NCBI GenBank assembly: GCA_038522735.1
Contig: JBCBJX010000020.1
Coordinates: 1-38,472, forward strand
Source: JBCBJX01 sp038522735
Lineage (GTDB): Bacteria; Pseudomonadota; Alphaproteobacteria; Caulobacterales; Parvularculaceae
Reading direction: 5' to 3'
DNA: 38,472 bases
Shown piece by piece: positions 26,811 through 35,516 of the stretch. The notes beneath the pieces are model-generated. The model was not told where the DNA came from and did no database searches. It was given only the letters and a program-made list of their open reading frames with translations. The position numbers and the translations under genes are program-made. Each line of letters begins with the position of its first letter. The stretch's first letter is position 1.

Positions 26811-29417
26811 TCATTGGGGCGAGCGGACGGCCCGTTCGCGGCGGGGTGGCGGCAGGCGCTTCATGACCGCAGGAAGCACGATCAGCATCGCGGCGAGGGT
26901 CGCGGCGATCGAAACCGTGAGGAGAAGCCCCATGCTCGCAGTGCCGCGATGGGGCGAGAGCATCAGGCTCCCGAAGGAGGCGGCGGTCGTCAGCGCGGAA
27001 AAGAGGACCGCCCGGGGCGTCGAGGTTGAGAAGAGCCCGCGCCGGTCCTCCGCGCGCATGACGAGGTGGATGCCGCTGTCGACGCCGAGGCCGATGAGGA
27101 GCGGCAGAACGATGACGTTCGCGTAGTTGAACGGTGCGTCCAAAAGCACGCCGCCGCCGAGGGTGAGGGCCCCCGCCAGAGCGAGCGGAAACAGCATCAA
27201 CAGCACCGGAACGATCCGGCCGATGACCAATCCGAGCACCACAGTAATGACGATGGCGGACAATCCCGTGGCCTGAAGGACCGCGGTGGAGATGACGGAC
27301 GCGGCGCCGAGCGTCTGCGCGGCGCCGCCGGCGACGTCGGGCGCGATCTCCGCGGCCGCCGCGACGAAGGCTTCGAGCGCATCCGGATCGCGCAGATCTT
27401 CGACAGGCGTCACCTCCACCCGCCATCGTCCGTCCGCGGCGATATAGGCCTGCCGGAGGGCGGCGGGGACGTCTTCGAGCGACACGGCCGCCGGTGCGAG
27501 GCCGAGGCGCAGATCGTCGCGGAAGCGCGGCCAGAAGCGGAAAAGGTCGTCCTCAAACTCAATGGCGACGTCAGCCTCGGCGAGGCGTCGCAAGGTCTCC
27601 GCCAGGGCCGCGGCCTCAGGCGCCGCGATCGCCTCGAAACGAGCCGCCGCGCTCCGCAAGGTATCGCTGTCCGCCTGCGTTGTTTCTTGCGCGGGCGCGT
27701 CGAGCGCGGCGAGGAGGGGACCTGCGGAGAAGCTGATGAGGTCCAGCTTGAAGTCCTGATCCTCCGGGACGAAGTCCGCCGCGGTGCGAGCGCCCTCGAA
27801 TAGAGGGCCTCCATCAAACCGCGACGCCGTCTCGGCGGCTGCGGCGCGATCGCTGCGAAGGAGCGATAGGCGGTAGGGCGCGGCGCCGTCGACCTCGAAA
27901 AGCTGGTTGAAGCCGCGCACGGACTGGGCGTTCGGGTCGCGCAAGGCCATCGGGTCGGCGTCGAAGCGGGTCTGCGGCACGAGTAAAGTAACGCAGACGG
28001 CGCCGAAGATCAGTACTGCTAGCGCCGCCGGGTCCGCGAGTTTCGACGTGAACGCCGCCGCCGTCCGCCGGACCGTTCCCGCAGCCTTCCGGGTCCGTCG
28101 CGGCGGCGAAATCGAGATGAGCGCGACGGGCACGGTGATCGAGACGGCGAAGGCGACAAGGACGCCGACGCCTGCGATCAGCCCCAGCTGCGCCATTCCG
28201 GCGAATGCGGTCGGCGTGAAGGAGAAGAAGGCGAGGGCGGTGGTCGGCGCCGCGAGGGCGAGGGCGCCGCCGACGACACGCACGGATCGCAGAAGCGCGC
28301 GGCGCGACGGCGCGCCTTCGGCCATTTCCTCTTCTGTGTGCAGCAGAAGGTGGATCGCGAAATCAAGGCCGAGCCCGATGAGCAGGACCGTGAACGCCAC
28401 GGAAACGAGATTGAGCTCCCCAACCGCGAGGGCGGCGAAGCCGGTGGTGAGGACGAGACTGACGATCAGCGAGATCATCACATAGACGGAGAGCCGCACG
28501 GACCGAAGCCCGAGGACAAGGAGGATGGCGACTGCGGCGAACGAGAGGGCGAGGGATCGTCCGAGGCCGGTGCGCACGCTCTGCAGTTCTTCCGCGCGCA
28601 GGGCCGGGTCTCCGGTGATCCAGGTCCGCACCCGGCCGCCGAACTCCGGCTCCAGCGCCGTGATGGCGGCGCGCGCCTCGGCGATCGCGGGTTTCGCGGG
28701 CTGCAGGCGCGAGAAATCGAGGCGAGGACGGACGGTCACGGTACGGAGCGCGTCGCCGGACCCCGGCGCCTCCTCGCTCGCCAGGGCCCGCCAGCTGAGC
28801 GGGCGCGGCGCACCGTTGAGCCGCGCCCGTCCGGTCGCGTCCACCGCGGCGATGGCGGCGGCGATCTCATCGAATTCGTCCGCCTGCGCCGCCTGCGCGG
28901 CGCTGTCTGCGAGTGCGGCGAGGAAGGTCGCCGCGTCGGGGCGGGCGGCGACGGCGCCGAGCAGCGGCTCGGCCTTCGTCAGGGCGTCGAGATCGGCTTC
29001 GAGATCGTCGAGGTCGCGGAAAAGGAGCCCCGCTCTGCGGAAATAGTCCGAGGTGGATGCGGAGAACGCCCGCTCGATCGCGCCCCCCTCGCCGCCGGCC
29101 GCAAGACCGTCGGCGAGGGCCGCGGCGAACGCGTCCGCCTCGTCTGGGGACGACCCCTCGACAACGACGACGATGTCTTCCTTCAGCGCTGGAAACGCCT
29201 CGCGGACTTCAAGGGCCCGGGTCTGGAAGGGAAGGTCCGGGTCGATCATCCGGCTCGTATCGGTATCGACGCCGAGAAACGCGATCGCCGCGGCGACGCT
29301 CGCGGCGCACAGAACAAGAACGCCCGCGAGCGCGGACCATGGGCGCTCCTCGATCGCCTTGATCCAGAGCCAGAGGACGCCCTCGACGGCGCCGATGAGA
29401 ACCGGCTTTCGCCCCAT
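26811..29417 (-). CDS. hpnN: HpnN, RND-superfamily hopanoid transporter
   Basis: 868-aa MMPL/RND protein with two repeats, each a first TM, a large periplasmic loop, and a block of five TMs. The first TM is at about 27-50; the first block contains LLIGLGLDFAIHLLLHTEEE and the second LLIGLGVDSGIHLVMRAED, the paired Gly-Asp motifs of TM4 and TM10 in hopanoid and MMPL exporters. RFDADPMALRDP marks the start of the second loop. HpnN is known in Rhodopseudomonas to carry hopanoids from inner to outer membrane. ATG at 29417 is the start. It leads an hpnN-hpnM operon; the 256 nt upstream separate it from the PilZ-methyltransferase gene. Confidence 0.92.
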   Translation of the reverse strand: MGRKPVLIGAVEGVLWLWIKAIEERPWSALAGVLVLCAASVAAAIAFLGVDTDTSRMIDPDLPFQTRALEVREAFPALKEDIVVVVEGSSPDEADAFAAALADGLAAGGEGGAIERAFSASTSDYFRRAGLLFRDLDDLEADLDALTKAEPLLGAVAARPDAATFLAALADSAAQAAQADEFDEIAAAIAAVDATGRARLNGAPRPLSWRALASEEAPGSGDALRTVTVRPRLDFSRLQPAKPAIAEARAAITALEPEFGGRVRTWITGDPALRAEELQSVRTGLGRSLALSFAAVAILLVLGLRSVRLSVYVMISLIVSLVLTTGFAALAVGELNLVSVAFTVLLIGLGLDFAIHLLLHTEEEMAEGAPSRRALLRSVRVVGGALALAAPTTALAFFSFTPTAFAGMAQLGLIAGVGVLVAFAVSITVPVALISISPPRRTRKAAGTVRRTAAAFTSKLADPAALAVLIFGAVCVTLLVPQTRFDADPMALRDPNAQSVRGFNQLFEVDGAAPYRLSLLRSDRAAAAETASRFDGGPLFEGARTAADFVPEDQDFKLDLISFSAGPLLAALDAPAQETTQADSDTLRSAAARFEAIAAPEAAALAETLRRLAEADVAIEFEDDLFRFWPRFRDDLRLGLAPAAVSLEDVPAALRQAYIAADGRWRVEVTPVEDLRDPDALEAFVAAAAEIAPDVAGGAAQTLGAASVISTAVLQATGLSAIVITVVLGLVIGRIVPVLLMLFPLALAGALTLGGGVLLDAPFNYANVIVLPLLIGLGVDSGIHLVMRAEDRRGLFSTSTPRAVLFSALTTAASFGSLMLSPHRGTASMGLLLTVSIAATLAAMLIVLPAVMKRLPPPRRERAVRSPQ

Positions 29418-29658
29418 TTCCGATCGTCCTGTCGGCGATACCGGACCCTAGGCTTTTCGCCGCTGCGTCCGTCCTGTGAAGCGGCCGGACTAGCATATCT
29501 GAGGCCCCTGTCGACGGAGCGTTTTTCGGGCCGCCGCTCTCAAGTTTAGCAGTAAACAAGCCGGCCCCCGCAGAGGACCACTAGAGTTAACCTTTGGTTC
29601 GCGGGAAGTCGGAAGCGTTAATGAATTTCACAAAGCTCACGTCCCGCAATCGCGCCAG

Positions 29659-29690
29659 TTGACATGATCGCGGGTGAAAAGCCTTAATAT
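29659..29690 (+). promoter_or_regulatory. Possible promoter of the PilZ-methyltransferase gene
   Basis: TTGACA at 29659-29664 is a perfect -35 hexamer; TTAATAT (29684-29690) is the nearest -10-like sequence at 19-20 bp, longer than the ideal 17. The rest of the hpnN-methyltransferase gap (29418-29658) holds scattered TTAA half-sites (29587-29590, 29618-29621) and no other clear structure. If real, it argues against the GTG at 29674 as the gene start. Confidence 0.35.
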
Positions 29691-29705
29691 TAACAAATTA
29701 TTAAC
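29690..29705 (+). promoter_or_regulatory. Perfect CtrA-type box TTAA-N7-TTAAC
   Basis: TTAA (29690-29693), seven bases CAAATTA (29694-29700), TTAAC (29701-29705) matches the alphaproteobacterial CtrA consensus exactly. It lies 10 nt before the ATG at 29716 and just downstream of a TTGACA element, a position that suits repression better than activation. CtrA binding is inference; AT-rich DNA can match by chance, though the surroundings are GC-rich. Confidence 0.6.
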
Positions 29706-29715
29706 AGGCGGGCTG

Positions 29716-31182
29716 ATGCTGGATCGAGAGTTGAGTTTCTCGCAAGGGGTTTCAAACTACGACGAACTGTCCGGCGCTGACGGGTCGAAACGAGTTTATC
29801 GGGCTCCTCGCATTGCTGCATCGACGTTGTTCAAAGGTCGGCGCCCCCACGGCCGCGTCGACGGACGAGCCTGCATGATCGACGACATTAGTTTTTCCGG
29901 CGCGACGTTCATCGGCGATTTTCGCAACGTCGAGGACTTGCACGTCGGTAGTTCTTTTCCGCTGCGCATCGAGCAGTCGGGACGTTCGCTCTATGAAGGA
30001 CGCGGCACGCTGGTTCGCATAGAAGACCGGCTGGACGGCCAGCGTCTCGCGTTCAGCTTCAACGACGGCGCCGTCGATCTTGTACGGATGCAGCAGCGGA
30101 ACACCATTGCGAGCGTGCGCAGCCGCATCGCAAATCTAAGAGAGTCCGATAACACTGAAGTTCCAGCCGCGTATCGGGCGCTTTGCGCCGACGCAGTGGC
30201 GTTTCTCAATCAAATGAAAGCCGAACTGGATGAGGCAGCGGCCTTCGCAACGCCTGCTGAGGAAAAGCTTATTCTCGAAGACTGCGCTCTACAGATGCGC
30301 GAGCGCTGGGCGGCGATCCTGAGACGCGGGAACGCATTTTATCGGGATCTGTCCACGGATCGCAGCGTCATTACGGCAGCAAAAATATATACTGAGCGAA
30401 CGATTACTCCAATACTTGTCGCCGAAGACACATGGCGGCGGGCCTATGAAAAACCCCTCGGCTATCCGGGGGACTATCTGGCTATGGACGCTATCTACGC
30501 GAACGAAACACGCGGCCGCACGTTGTTTGAGAAGTTTCTTCACCAACTCGTTCAGCATACCGGCCGCGGCCTCGTATCCCGAATGCGTAAGATCGAGGCG
30601 ATTCTTGCGGAGGGCCAACGCGCATCTACGATCTCAGAACCGTTTCGGGCGATGAGTATCGGTTGCGGCCCGGCTCGAGAGATCGTCAATAGACTGAATA
30701 TCGCTAATGTCGGCACTCAGCAAGTGTTTACGCTCATCGATCAGGATGAAGACGCACTCGCACTTGCTACCTCGCGCTGCCGGAGCGCGATCGCGCGCGC
30801 CGCACGGGGCGACGATGTAATTGGGTACAACAGCTCTTTCATGGACGTGCTCCGTAAAAGGACGATGTTCTTCCAGTTGCCGCTACAGAACCTCGTCTAT
30901 TCAGTTGGCGTTTTCGATTACCTCAGTGAAAAGCTCTCCCGTAGTCTGGTTCGGCGGTTAGCGAAGCTTCTGAAACCGGGCGGTCGGCTGGTCGTGGCGA
31001 ACCTCAACGCATCTGAGCACGGAATGATGTGGCAGACAGCGGCGCTCCTTGATTGGGAGCTCTACTATCGGGACTCGGCGGAAATGCTCGCTATGGCTGA
31101 CGGGCTCGACGATATCGAACCGTCCGTTGAGACGGATGCACTGGGCATGGTCGAATTTCTGATTTTGCGGAAAACCGCCTGA
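29716..31182 (+). CDS. PilZ domain-methyltransferase fusion, PhcB-like (3-hydroxy fatty acid methyl ester group)
   Basis: 488 aa from ATG 29716 (GTG 29674 would add 14 residues but sits inside the probable promoter). Residues about 25-125 resemble a PilZ domain, with DISFSG (57-62) matching D/NxSxxG; the preceding arginines (RVYRAPR, RRPHGR) do not give the usual RxxxR spacing, so c-di-GMP binding is uncertain. A helical middle region carries KPLGYPGDY (246-254), a hallmark of a group often annotated as 3-hydroxypalmitate methyl ester biosynthesis proteins. The C-terminus is a class I SAM methyltransferase: SIGCGPARE (314-322), LIDQDED (340-346), YSVGVFDYLSEK (395-406), LLKPGGRLVVAN. PhcB of Ralstonia makes a methyl ester quorum signal. 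It converges on a histidine kinase 6 nt away. The substrate assignment is inference. Confidence 0.78.
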   Translation: MLDRELSFSQGVSNYDELSGADGSKRVYRAPRIAASTLFKGRRPHGRVDGRACMIDDISFSGATFIGDFRNVEDLHVGSSFPLRIEQSGRSLYEGRGTLVRIEDRLDGQRLAFSFNDGAVDLVRMQQRNTIASVRSRIANLRESDNTEVPAAYRALCADAVAFLNQMKAELDEAAAFATPAEEKLILEDCALQMRERWAAILRRGNAFYRDLSTDRSVITAAKIYTERTITPILVAEDTWRRAYEKPLGYPGDYLAMDAIYANETRGRTLFEKFLHQLVQHTGRGLVSRMRKIEAILAEGQRASTISEPFRAMSIGCGPAREIVNRLNIANVGTQQVFTLIDQDEDALALATSRCRSAIARAARGDDVIGYNSSFMDVLRKRTMFFQLPLQNLVYSVGVFDYLSEKLSRSLVRRLAKLLKPGGRLVVANLNASEHGMMWQTAALLDWELYYRDSAEMLAMADGLDDIEPSVETDALGMVEFLILRKTA

Positions 31183-31188
31183 CCTTCT

Positions 31189-32652
31189 TCAGCCAGCGGC
31201 CATTTTCGACTTCCGTTCACTGATCTTCTCGGTCGGGAGCGTGAAGCGAACTGCAGCGCCGCCTTCCGGAGCCGATCCCAGAACAATGTCGCCCGAATGG
31301 AGCTCCGCGATTTTTTTGGCGAACGGCAGCCCGATTCCCATGCCTTCCGTTCGACGGGTAAGCTCTCCGGACTCCCGCAGGAACGGGTTGAAGATACGAT
31401 CAGTCATATCTTCCGGTATGCCCGGACCCTCGTCGCTGACGACCACCGAAAACTCACGTTGGTCCAGCTTTGTCGAAATTTGAACCATCGTCCCGTTCGG
31501 CGCGAACTTCAACGCGTTTTCTACGATATGTTTCAAGGCGTGCTGAACAAGACGAGGATCGACGCAAATCTCAAGCTGGTCATGATGGTTTGTACCATCC
31601 GTATTCAGATTGATATCTTTCTCGCGGGCGCGACCGCGCATCGGATCGACGACGTCGCTTATCAATCGGCGCAGGGGCGTCGGCGACTCATTTAATTCTA
31701 GTTTTCCGGCCTCGGCGCGTGTATAGTAGATGATGTCGTTAACGATCCCGAGCAGCGACCGACCTGAATTATTGATTGCCCCGGCGAAGTCGATGTACTG
31801 AGCGTTGTCGCACTGGCCAAGCGTTTCGTTCATAATAATATCCGAGAAGCCAATGATTGCGTTCAGGGGGGTGCGCAGTTCGTGCGAAATAACGGAAAGA
31901 AACGCTTTTTTCGCTTCTTCGGCCGCCTTGGAATCCCGCAGCAGCACCGCTACCTGATCGGCGTACTTCGCAAGCAGTACCTTTCGCGCGAAACTCTTGC
32001 GAGCCGACTGTTCCTGGACGTATCGCGTCATCCCCACAAAGAGAGATGACGAGGCGAGATAGAAACTGACCGTAACCGCCTCTTCGTATGGCAGTGGAGC
32101 GAACAGGATCGTCACCAAAGCATAGCCGACATTGATTGTCATGACGGTCGCGAGTGTCACGAAGAACTTCGTCTGGAACATGAACGCCGTGCCCATCTGC
32201 ACGATGATGATCCCAGTGACATAGTAAACGCTTGAAGGCACCTCGGCGATCGCTGTTATGGCAGCAAGCGTTACGCCGGACAGTGAGCACACAAGGTAAA
32301 TGAACAGATTGGCGCGACGGTAGAATTCACGGAACGATCCCAGCCCGAAGAAAACCATTGCGATCGGAAGAACCACGCCCAGCCTTAGCGTCAGCGCCGC
32401 GACCCGGTTTCCGCCGAGGGTGAGCCAGTCCATGACGCCGAACAGGCACCAGAGAATGATCGCTACGGCGAAGGTAAGCTTTAGGTAGCCCGCATTGTCT
32501 TCCGCCGTATCGTGCTGGAACTCGTTTTCGAGGTTTTTGTCCCGAAAGGTCGCCGACCACGGAGACACGTTCGCCCAGCCGACCGCTTCTGGTGCGGGCT
32601 GGGACGATGCGCTCGCCTCAAGAGACGCCGGGATGTCGGGCGCGATGGCCAT
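31189..32652 (-). CDS. Six-TM membrane sensor histidine kinase
   Basis: 487-aa kinase. A soluble N-terminus (WSATFRDKNLENEF at about 32-45, a segment also seen ahead of MASE-type membrane sensors) is followed by six predicted TMs at about 56-76, 84-105, 114-135, 141-159, 161-184 and 190-212, with almost no periplasmic loops, so it likely senses a lipophilic or membrane signal. HisKA motif FLSVISHELRTPLNAIIGF puts the phospho-acceptor at His257; the ATPase has HIVENALKFAPNG (N box), DEGPGIPEDM (G1) and GMGIGLPFAKK (G2). There is no receiver domain and no response regulator gene nearby. It converges on the PilZ-methyltransferase. PhcS and LqsS, kinases for hydroxy fatty acid or ketone signals, have comparable layouts; that parallel is inference. 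ATG 32652 has only a weak GAGG. Confidence 0.88.
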   Translation of the reverse strand: MAIAPDIPASLEASASSQPAPEAVGWANVSPWSATFRDKNLENEFQHDTAEDNAGYLKLTFAVAIILWCLFGVMDWLTLGGNRVAALTLRLGVVLPIAMVFFGLGSFREFYRRANLFIYLVCSLSGVTLAAITAIAEVPSSVYYVTGIIIVQMGTAFMFQTKFFVTLATVMTINVGYALVTILFAPLPYEEAVTVSFYLASSSLFVGMTRYVQEQSARKSFARKVLLAKYADQVAVLLRDSKAAEEAKKAFLSVISHELRTPLNAIIGFSDIIMNETLGQCDNAQYIDFAGAINNSGRSLLGIVNDIIYYTRAEAGKLELNESPTPLRRLISDVVDPMRGRAREKDINLNTDGTNHHDQLEICVDPRLVQHALKHIVENALKFAPNGTMVQISTKLDQREFSVVVSDEGPGIPEDMTDRIFNPFLRESGELTRRTEGMGIGLPFAKKIAELHSGDIVLGSAPEGGAAVRFTLPTEKISERKSKMAAG

Positions 32653-33063
32653 TGCCTCGAATTAGCATCGTCGCGTTAATCCCCGCTGAATTGAGTGGTT
32701 CGAGCAACACGAACTCCGGGGCCTGCCGCTGCGGCTTAGATTGCGAACACTGATTTATCGACAACGACTGTAAAGAAATGCCTATAGCGGCAGCATGCAC
32801 CCCGGCTGCGCGCGGGTAAGGCGCTTCCTGAGCGTTCAAGAGGAGAGCATTTCAGGTGGGAAAGAGACATTCTTGATTGTGCCGATTTATAACGATTGAA
32901 GCGGTTTCACTTTTGAGTTGGGCAGTTGTTGTTTGCAAAAAAATCGAAAGTTTTAGACGCCGTTGCTGAGAGTTCTGGTTTTTCTGCACGAGGTTGTTCG
33001 TCGGGTTGTAGTTTCTTAGCAAACGCATGAAAGAAGAGGACTTCGACCCGTCGGAGTGATGCT
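32653..33063. other. 411-nt divergent intergenic region between histidine kinase and fadL-type gene
   Basis: No convincing gene. It is visibly less GC-rich than its surroundings, especially from 32860 to 33030. It holds the promoters of the two divergent genes, but no unambiguous -35/-10 pair. Features seen: an 8-bp palindrome TTTGCAAA at 32932-32939, lone TTAA tetramers, and the fadL ribosome-binding site (CGGAG, 7 nt before the ATG at 33064). Confidence 0.6.
32932..32939. promoter_or_regulatory. TTTGCAAA palindrome upstream of fadL-type gene
   Basis: Perfect 8-bp palindrome identical to the core half-site described for RamB/ScfR-type regulators, about 125 nt before the fadL-type start. One short match in AT-rich DNA is weak evidence; it is noted because a ScfR regulator is encoded in the same window. 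Confidence 0.3.
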
Positions 33064-34410
33064 ATGATCCGCCCCCAGTTTTCCGCCCTAGCTTTGGCTT
33101 GCGCATTTGGCGCTCCACTGGCCGCACACGCGTCCGGCTTCCAGATCAACCAGGCCGACGCCCGCGCGATCGCGCTGTCCTACGCCGGCGTCGCGTCGAT
33201 GACCGGCGACGTCGGATTTCTCTCCTACAGCCCCGCCGCTCTTAGAGGGCTTGAAGGCGTACAGGGGACCCTCGGCGTCGTGGTTCTTTCACCGACGTCT
33301 GACTATTCGAACGCTGAGGCTACAGTGCTCGGCGGGCTTGTTCCGGTAAGCGGAGCGACCGGCGGAGACGACGCGACCCCGACGGTCACGATCCCGACCG
33401 CCGCCTTCGGCGCGCGACTTTCGGACAAGATCGCGGTCGGATTTTCGCTGCATACCCCGTTCGGCTTAACGACCGAGTACGACCCCAGCTGGGTCGGCCG
33501 CTATCAGGGCGTCGACTCCGAAATCGTCAGCGTCGCAGGCACGTTCTCGGCCTCTTACGACATCCACCCCTTGGTGACCGTCGCGGCGGGCCTGCGGGTG
33601 CAATATCTTGACGCTGAGTTCACGAACGCCGTCGACGCGGGGTCGATCGCAGCGGCCCCGCCGATTTCGAGCCCCTCCGCAGTTCCGACGGGCGAGGACG
33701 TTTTCGCGTCCGCGACGGGCGACGATATCGGTTTCGGTTTCGTGCTCGGCGTCGCCGCTGAGCCGACCGAGCGCCTGCGCGTCGGGGTCTCCTATGTTTC
33801 GAAAATCAGCCACGATCTCGACGGCGACGCGACGTTCGATCTTAACGGATCGGCGTCCGGGGCGGCGCTGCAGACCGCCGGCCTTCTCGTGAAAAGCGAC
33901 GTGACAAGCCCGATCGATACGCCTGCGACCCTCGCTCTTTCGGCGGACGCGGACCTGACGCCGCGCACTCTCATCGCCGCCTCGATCCGGCGGACCTTCT
34001 GGTCGTCCGTGGACGAGGTGCGGATCGACTTCGACAACCCTTTCCAACCCGACGACGTGCTGACCCTCAACTACGAAGATCAGTGGGCGTTCTCAGTCGG
34101 CGTCGAACAAACGTTTACGGAGCGTTTTACCGGGCGCTTCGGCGTCATGCGCGACCTGACGCCGGTCGATAGCGCTTTCGGAACGCCGCGCGTGCCGGAT
34201 GAGAGCCGATGGACGATATCGGGCGGCCTCGGCGCGCGGTTGGGCGAGCGCTTCGGCGTCGATGCCTCGATCGCCTATCTGAAGCTAGATGACGCCGACA
34301 TCGCCGTCGACGGAACCTTGCCAGAAAACGCGGCCCGCGGATCGTTATCGCTTGACTCGCAGACGGACGCGCTCATCGGCGCCTTGCGGTTCACCGCCCG
34401 CTTCAACTGA
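33064..34410 (+). CDS. FadL/OmpP1/TodX-family outer-membrane hydrophobic-compound channel
   Basis: 448-aa beta-barrel. The signal peptide ends AAHA before SGFQINQADARAIALSYAG, the plug-domain start typical of FadL proteins. The usual NPA motif appears as SPAAL (about residue 57). VGFSLHTPFGLTTEYDPSWVGRYQG is the strongest family block, followed by alternating amphipathic strands and a terminal strand ending in aromatic-x-Asn (LRFTARFN). FadL channels take up long-chain fatty acids or other hydrophobic molecules by lateral diffusion. The ATG at 33064 has CGGAG 7 nt upstream. It is divergent from the histidine kinase and 82 nt before astA; the latter is probably a separate unit, though no terminator is visible between them. 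Confidence 0.92.
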   Translation: MIRPQFSALALACAFGAPLAAHASGFQINQADARAIALSYAGVASMTGDVGFLSYSPAALRGLEGVQGTLGVVVLSPTSDYSNAEATVLGGLVPVSGATGGDDATPTVTIPTAAFGARLSDKIAVGFSLHTPFGLTTEYDPSWVGRYQGVDSEIVSVAGTFSASYDIHPLVTVAAGLRVQYLDAEFTNAVDAGSIAAAPPISSPSAVPTGEDVFASATGDDIGFGFVLGVAAEPTERLRVGVSYVSKISHDLDGDATFDLNGSASGAALQTAGLLVKSDVTSPIDTPATLALSADADLTPRTLIAASIRRTFWSSVDEVRIDFDNPFQPDDVLTLNYEDQWAFSVGVEQTFTERFTGRFGVMRDLTPVDSAFGTPRVPDESRWTISGGLGARLGERFGVDASIAYLKLDDADIAVDGTLPENAARGSLSLDSQTDALIGALRFTARFN

Positions 34411-34492
34411 GCAGGCGCAGCAAATCGGGAGCGCTTGCGCCGGCCGAGCGAGCCGCCTAGACCCGGCGACGTTTCAGGACGCCGCCCCGACC

Positions 34493-35500
34493 ATGCCCAT
34501 CCCCGTCATCCGACCGGCCGTCGCCGCCGACCTCGACGCCTTCGCCGAATTCGGCGCGCTGACCGGCGGCGGCATGACCAATTTGCCGAACGACCGCGAC
34601 GCGCTCGTCGAACGGCTCGCGCGGTCCGAGGCGGCCTTTCGAGCGGACATCGCGGCGCCTGAGGACGAGCTTTACATCTTCGCCCTCGATCTCGACGGCC
34701 GGGTGCGGGGCTGCGTGATGCTCTTCTCGCGCGTCGGCACGTCTTACGGGTTCGTCAATTTCAAGCGCACCACGCTGGTGCACGCGTCGCCGCCAATCAG
34801 GAAACGGGTCGATTGCGAGCTCCTGGTCCTCAACCACGATTTCACCGGCGCTGCGGAAGTCGGCGGGCTTTTTCTGCATCCGGATGAGCGGGGCGGCGGG
34901 CTCGGACGGTTTCTCGCCCGCAGCCGTTATCTCTTCATCGCACAGTCGCCTGAGCGTTTCGATGATCGCGTGCTCGCCGAACTGCGCGGCTGGCGGGCGC
35001 CGGACGGTCGCCAGCCCTTCTGGGAGGCGGTGGGGCGGCGCTTTTTCGACATGGAGTTTGAGGAGGCGGACCTCATGAACGCTCGCATGGGAAACAGGTT
35101 CATTTCAGACCTCATGCCCCAGCACCCGGTCTACGTCGCCATGCTGCCGGACGATGCGCGCGCCTGCATCGGCAGAACGCATGAGACGGGTCGCGCCGCC
35201 TACCGTATGCTGATCGACGAAGGTTTTCGGGACGAAGGCTATATTGACATCTTCGACGGCGGACCGTTGGTTGCGGCGCGCCAGCACGAAATTCACGCGA
35301 TCTGCGACAGCCGCATTGCGACAGTGGTCGAGGGTGATGCGGAAGCGGGCGACCCGCATTTCATCGCTGCGGGCGCTGCAGTCGACTTCCGGTGCGGGCG
35401 TGGTCCAGCCGCTCCGCAAACGGATGGAACCGTCTGTCTCGCCGCGGCGCTGGCGGAGCGGCTCGCCGTAAAGCCGGGCGATGCGGTCCGCGTGCTTTAG
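34493..35500 (+). CDS. astA: Arginine N-succinyltransferase
   Basis: 335-aa enzyme, first step of the arginine succinyltransferase (AST) pathway, moving succinyl from succinyl-CoA to the arginine alpha-amino group. Family motifs: IRPAVAADLDAFAEFGALTGGGMTNLP at the N-terminus, VGGLFLHPDERGGGLGRFLARSRYLFIA (the GNAT-like CoA-binding motif), RFFDMEFEEADLM, and HPVYVAMLPDDARACIGRTHETGRAAYRMLIDEGF. The frame is open upstream into fadL; the ATG at 34493 begins the conserved N-terminus, with AGGA somewhat far upstream. Sixteen nucleotides separate it from astD. Confidence 0.95.
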   Translation: MPIPVIRPAVAADLDAFAEFGALTGGGMTNLPNDRDALVERLARSEAAFRADIAAPEDELYIFALDLDGRVRGCVMLFSRVGTSYGFVNFKRTTLVHASPPIRKRVDCELLVLNHDFTGAAEVGGLFLHPDERGGGLGRFLARSRYLFIAQSPERFDDRVLAELRGWRAPDGRQPFWEAVGRRFFDMEFEEADLMNARMGNRFISDLMPQHPVYVAMLPDDARACIGRTHETGRAAYRMLIDEGFRDEGYIDIFDGGPLVAARQHEIHAICDSRIATVVEGDAEAGDPHFIAAGAAVDFRCGRGPAAPQTDGTVCLAAALAERLAVKPGDAVRVL

Positions 35501-35516
35501 GATAGGAGCGAGGGCG

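Noticed and set aside
28338..29549. 403-codon open frame opposite the 5' half of hpnN
   Set aside because: Low-complexity R/E/G-rich translation typical of antisense frames; HpnN is clear.
29674..29715. GTG at 29674 as start of the PilZ-methyltransferase
   Set aside because: It would put the CtrA-like box and -10-like AT-rich sequence inside the coding region; the ATG at 29716 has AGGCGGG in front. Kept as an alternative only.
32618..33149. Small minus-strand open frames in the kinase-fadL gap (32618-32839 and 32907-33149)
   Set aside because: No start signals, no motif, and they overlap the real gene starts.
34411..34492. Terminator or operator between fadL and astA
   Set aside because: The 82 nt are GC-rich but hold no convincing stem with a T run or any clear repeat.
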